Of a DNA stretch of 15,484 bases, positions 14,208-15,484 are shown in pieces. Each line of letters begins with the position of its first letter. The first letter of the stretch is position 1. This DNA comes from Alphaproteobacteria bacterium (GTDB taxonomy: Bacteria; Pseudomonadota; Alphaproteobacteria; Puniceispirillales; Puniceispirillaceae): assembly GCA_016780695.1 (NCBI GenBank), contig JADHLK010000017.1, positions 1 through 15,484 on the forward strand, given 5' to 3'. A program made the position numbers and the translations under genes. Below the pieces are notes generated by a model. It ran no database searches. It was not told the DNA's origin and worked only from the letters and a program-made list of their open reading frames with translations.

Positions 14208-14262
14208 GAACCGCCGGCCAAGCGATTAAAAGTCGCTTGCTCTACCGCTGAGCTAGCGGGGA
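14208..14262 (-). pseudogene. Truncated tRNA-Asn copy with anticodon TTT
   Basis: 55 nt match bases 1-55 of the intact tRNA-Asn (12219-12273) with no gaps and two differences: acceptor TCCCCGG became TCCCCGC and the anticodon loop CTGTTAA became CTTTTAA, changing GTT to TTT (a lysine anticodon). The copy stops after GGTTC of the T-loop; the 3' half of the T-arm, acceptor 3' strand and CCA are missing, so no functional tRNA can form. Similarity continues about 20 bp past the 5' end (TAATGGCAGCCAATTCA against TAAAGGTAGCCAAATCA), so the duplication included the tRNA's upstream flank. Confidence 0.9.
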
Positions 14263-14457
14263 ATAATGGCAGCCAATTCAGAAAACCGGGCTTTATCAGA
14301 AGGCTGTTTCAGGTCCCGTCCGAAGATTTTGACATCACAAGACAGGCAAACAGGCACAGAAAGATAACTCACCGAGTTTGCTTGCCACATTGCTAGCGAT
14401 TTCACAGGAAATTGTCAAACTCAAAAATCTTCTAATCCTTGCCAGTCATTCAACTTG
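14263..14457. other. Spacer between pseudo-tRNA and the gene A remnant
   Basis: About 195 bp that holds the place of the 507-bp spacer in the intact module. Only the two ends look related to it: the first 20 bp (tRNA upstream flank) and the last ~20 bp (CATTCAACTTGC against CATTCACTTTGC). The part corresponding to the 41-codon small ORF is absent or unrecognisable. No gene seen. Confidence 0.5.
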
Positions 14458-14574
14458 CTATCTAATCGATATCAGAATTTCTTGTTCAATTCTGCGGCTC
14501 ACCTTCTGCATGAAATTTTGGTCGGGCGATTGCAAGAGAGCCTTTTGAATATCCGCCGGAGACAGGGCAAGGCG
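14458..14574 (-). pseudogene. Remnant of a gene A homologue (last 38 codons and stop)
   Basis: Minus-strand translation begins RLALSPADIQKALLQSPD and ends RRIEQEILISIR-stop. It aligns without gaps to the end of gene A (RLALSPADIEKALAQTPG ... RSIEQEILLSIR), with 29 of 38 residues identical and the TAG stop at the same place. 13 codons differ silently and 9 change the amino acid. Upstream of this point gene A similarity ends abruptly at 14575, where gene B-like sequence on the other strand takes over within 6 bp. Confidence 0.88.
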
Positions 14575-14580
14575 GAGCTT

Positions 14581-14652
14581 TTTATCATTTCGGTAAATAA
14601 TCAGATTATGGGCGAAATTTTATTAGAAGAAATGCTCTTTGAATCGGATTGA
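14581..14652 (+). pseudogene. Remnant of a gene B homologue (last 23 codons and stop)
   Basis: Plus-strand translation FIISVNNQIMGEILLEEMLF followed by ESD-stop aligns with the end of gene B, SLISVNGTMMGDTPIEKFIF plus ESN-stop: ISVN, MG, E, FES and the TGA position are kept (10 of 23 identical, most others conservative). It lies directly next to the gene A remnant, as expected if one deletion (887 bp in gene A/B coordinates, 12898-13784) removed the 5' ends of both divergent genes. A TTG-initiated frame, 14455-14652, runs through both remnants but its first part is antisense to gene A and is not a real protein. Confidence 0.8.
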
Positions 14653-14684
14653 GCAGAAAAAACCTTGCCGGTTGCCGGGCTGCC

Positions 14685-15484
14685 CTAGCTGATTTCGCCA
14701 GTAATTTCGCCAGTAATTTCGCCAGTAATTTTACCAGTAATTTTACCGGTAATTTCGCGGGCCGCTTTGTTGAGATCGGTCTGATCCAGCGCCTCCAGAT
14801 GCAGGCTGAGCGTTATCTGGCGCTGGTGGCGTGTTGCAGTTCTCTTGTAGGCCGGGTCATAATGGGCGGTGATCAGCGCCTCGGCCAGGGCCGGAAAATC
14901 TCCTTTTTCCAGCAGCTCCTGCCAATGCTCGGTCTGTTCTGCCCCATGGCGCTGTTTCATGCCGCTGATAAGCGGCTGAAAGCGGGCCGGCTCTTGCAGC
15001 AGAAAATCATAATCGGCCAGCAAAAAGGCAACCCGCGCCGCCAGGCTGGCTCTCAGCTCCACCGCTTCGGCTTGCTGCATAACAGACCAGAGGCGGGTGG
15101 GAATCTGCACGCTGCCAATGCGTGAGGATTCCGCCTCAACAAAAACCGGGCGGGTCGGACCAAGCTGATGCAAGGCATCGGCGAGCCGCGATTCAAATCC
15201 TTTCTGGCTGGGTTGCGACTGGTTTGGCAAGGCTCCGAGCAGCGAGCCGCGATGGCTGGCCAGCGCTTCTAAATCCAGACTCTGCGCCCCGCTAGCCGCC
15301 AAAGCCGCCAGCAGCCGCGTCTTGCCTGTTCCGGTCGGCCCGGTAATCAGGGTCAGACGCAGCCCGCCCGGCAGCCTGTCCAAATCAGACAAAACCTGCC
15401 TGCGATAGGTTTTATAGCCCCCCACGAGCAGCCAGCTGCGCCAGCCAATTTCGGAACAGATGCGGGCGAGGGCTGCTGAACGCT
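14685..15484 (-). CDS. mnmH: tRNA 2-selenouridine synthase MnmH (SelU), N-terminus outside the window
   Basis: MnmH converts 2-thiouridine at the wobble position of certain tRNAs (Lys, Glu, Gln) to 2-selenouridine through a geranylated intermediate. The frame is open to the window end; the visible N-terminal codons read RSAALARICSEIGW and then LLVGGYKTYRR, the linker after the rhodanese domain in this family. The rhodanese active-site cysteine itself is outside. The P-loop GPTGTGKT is at 15318-15341, followed by the family segments SLDLEALASHRGSLLGALP and QPSQKGFESRLADAL. A GTG at 15425 is internal, not the start. The protein ends in a repetitive tail, REITGKITGKITGEITGEI.., encoded by 12-bp repeats. 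Convergent with the gene B remnant, 32 bp away. Confidence 0.93.
   Translation of the reverse strand, partial: RSAALARICSEIGWRSWLLVGGYKTYRRQVLSDLDRLPGGLRLTLITGPTGTGKTRLLAALAASGAQSLDLEALASHRGSLLGALPNQSQPSQKGFESRLADALHQLGPTRPVFVEAESSRIGSVQIPTRLWSVMQQAEAVELRASLAARVAFLLADYDFLLQEPARFQPLISGMKQRHGAEQTEHWQELLEKGDFPALAEALITAHYDPAYKRTATRHQRQITLSLHLEALDQTDLNKAAREITGKITGKITGEITGEITGEIS
14691..14756 (-). repeat. 12-bp tandem repeat encoding the MnmH C-terminal (ITG[E/K])n tail
   Basis: About five and a half in-frame units of the type AATTTCGCCAGT (plus-strand reading), with variants AATTTTACCAGT and AATTTTACCGGT in the two copies nearest the MnmH core. On the coding strand each unit gives Ile-Thr-Gly-Glu or Ile-Thr-Gly-Lys. 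Unit length is a multiple of three, so gain or loss of copies keeps the frame and the TAG at 14685-14687. Confidence 0.92.

Noticed and set aside
12199..14262. Integrated element bounded by tRNA-Asn and a partial tRNA direct repeat (att-type island)
   Set aside because: Site-specific integration normally duplicates the tRNA 3' end; here the extra copy keeps the 5' part plus upstream flank and lacks the 3' end. No integrase is present. Collinear A and B remnants fit segmental duplication better.
14455..14652. 65-codon + strand reading frame
   Set aside because: It starts with TTG and its first two thirds are antisense to the conserved gene A coding sequence; only the last 23 codons are a gene B relic.
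14649..15125. 158-codon + strand frame with repeated ASNF residues
   Set aside because: It is the antisense shadow of mnmH; the ASNF repeat is the 12-bp array read in another frame.

Overview
The window reads as chromosomal DNA of an alphaproteobacterium. The protein set (Mfd, FrnE-type DsbA, HugZ-like protein, HflX, MnmH, and an iron-sulfur (6-4) photolyase whose cluster cysteines match the Agrobacterium PhrB numbering) and the moderately GC-rich, CTG/CAG-rich codon use support this. A sunlit aquatic lineage such as SAR116 is a guess from the two photolyases; no sequence here proves it. Both ends cut genes: mfd enters from the left without its N-terminus, and mnmH leaves on the right without its N-terminus.

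Layout. Positions 1-2979 hold mfd (+), meeting a FrnE-like oxidoreductase (-) tail to tail with overlapping stop codons. A short divergent gap with a 10-bp tandem repeat leads to a two-gene + strand unit, HugZ-like protein and GST, which converges on a DMT/EamA exporter (-). From 12.3 kb down to 5.9 kb everything is on the minus strand, in transcription order: tRNA-Asn(GTT), a PRX-like thioredoxin-fold protein, a cysteine-free sirtuin, hflX, a two-CBS-domain protein, a class I CPD photolyase, and an FeS-BCP/(6-4) photolyase joined to it by a TGATG overlap. DNA repair is the strongest theme (Mfd for transcription-coupled repair, two photolyases for the two main UV lesions), with a second theme of thiol and redox proteins (FrnE, GST, PRX-like).

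The accessory part is 12.27-14.68 kb. It is visibly more AT-rich than the flanks and holds a 41-codon small ORF with a good ribosome binding site, a divergent pair of unrecognised proteins with signal peptides (called A and B here) whose start codons are only 17 bp apart, and then a decayed second copy of the same module: a 3'-truncated tRNA-Asn copy with anticodon TTT, the last 38 codons of a gene A homologue, and the last 23 codons of a gene B homologue fused to it. The order tRNA - A(-) - B(+) repeats in the same orientation. This is best explained by an old segmental duplication, or two related modules side by side, followed by deletion of the middle of the second copy. Codon comparison of the A remnant with gene A shows mostly synonymous change, which argues that A is a genuine protein. 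This module is the most novel-looking object in the window; its function is unknown.

The right edge is mnmH (tRNA 2-selenouridine synthase), which has an unusual C-terminal tail made from a 12-bp tandem repeat.
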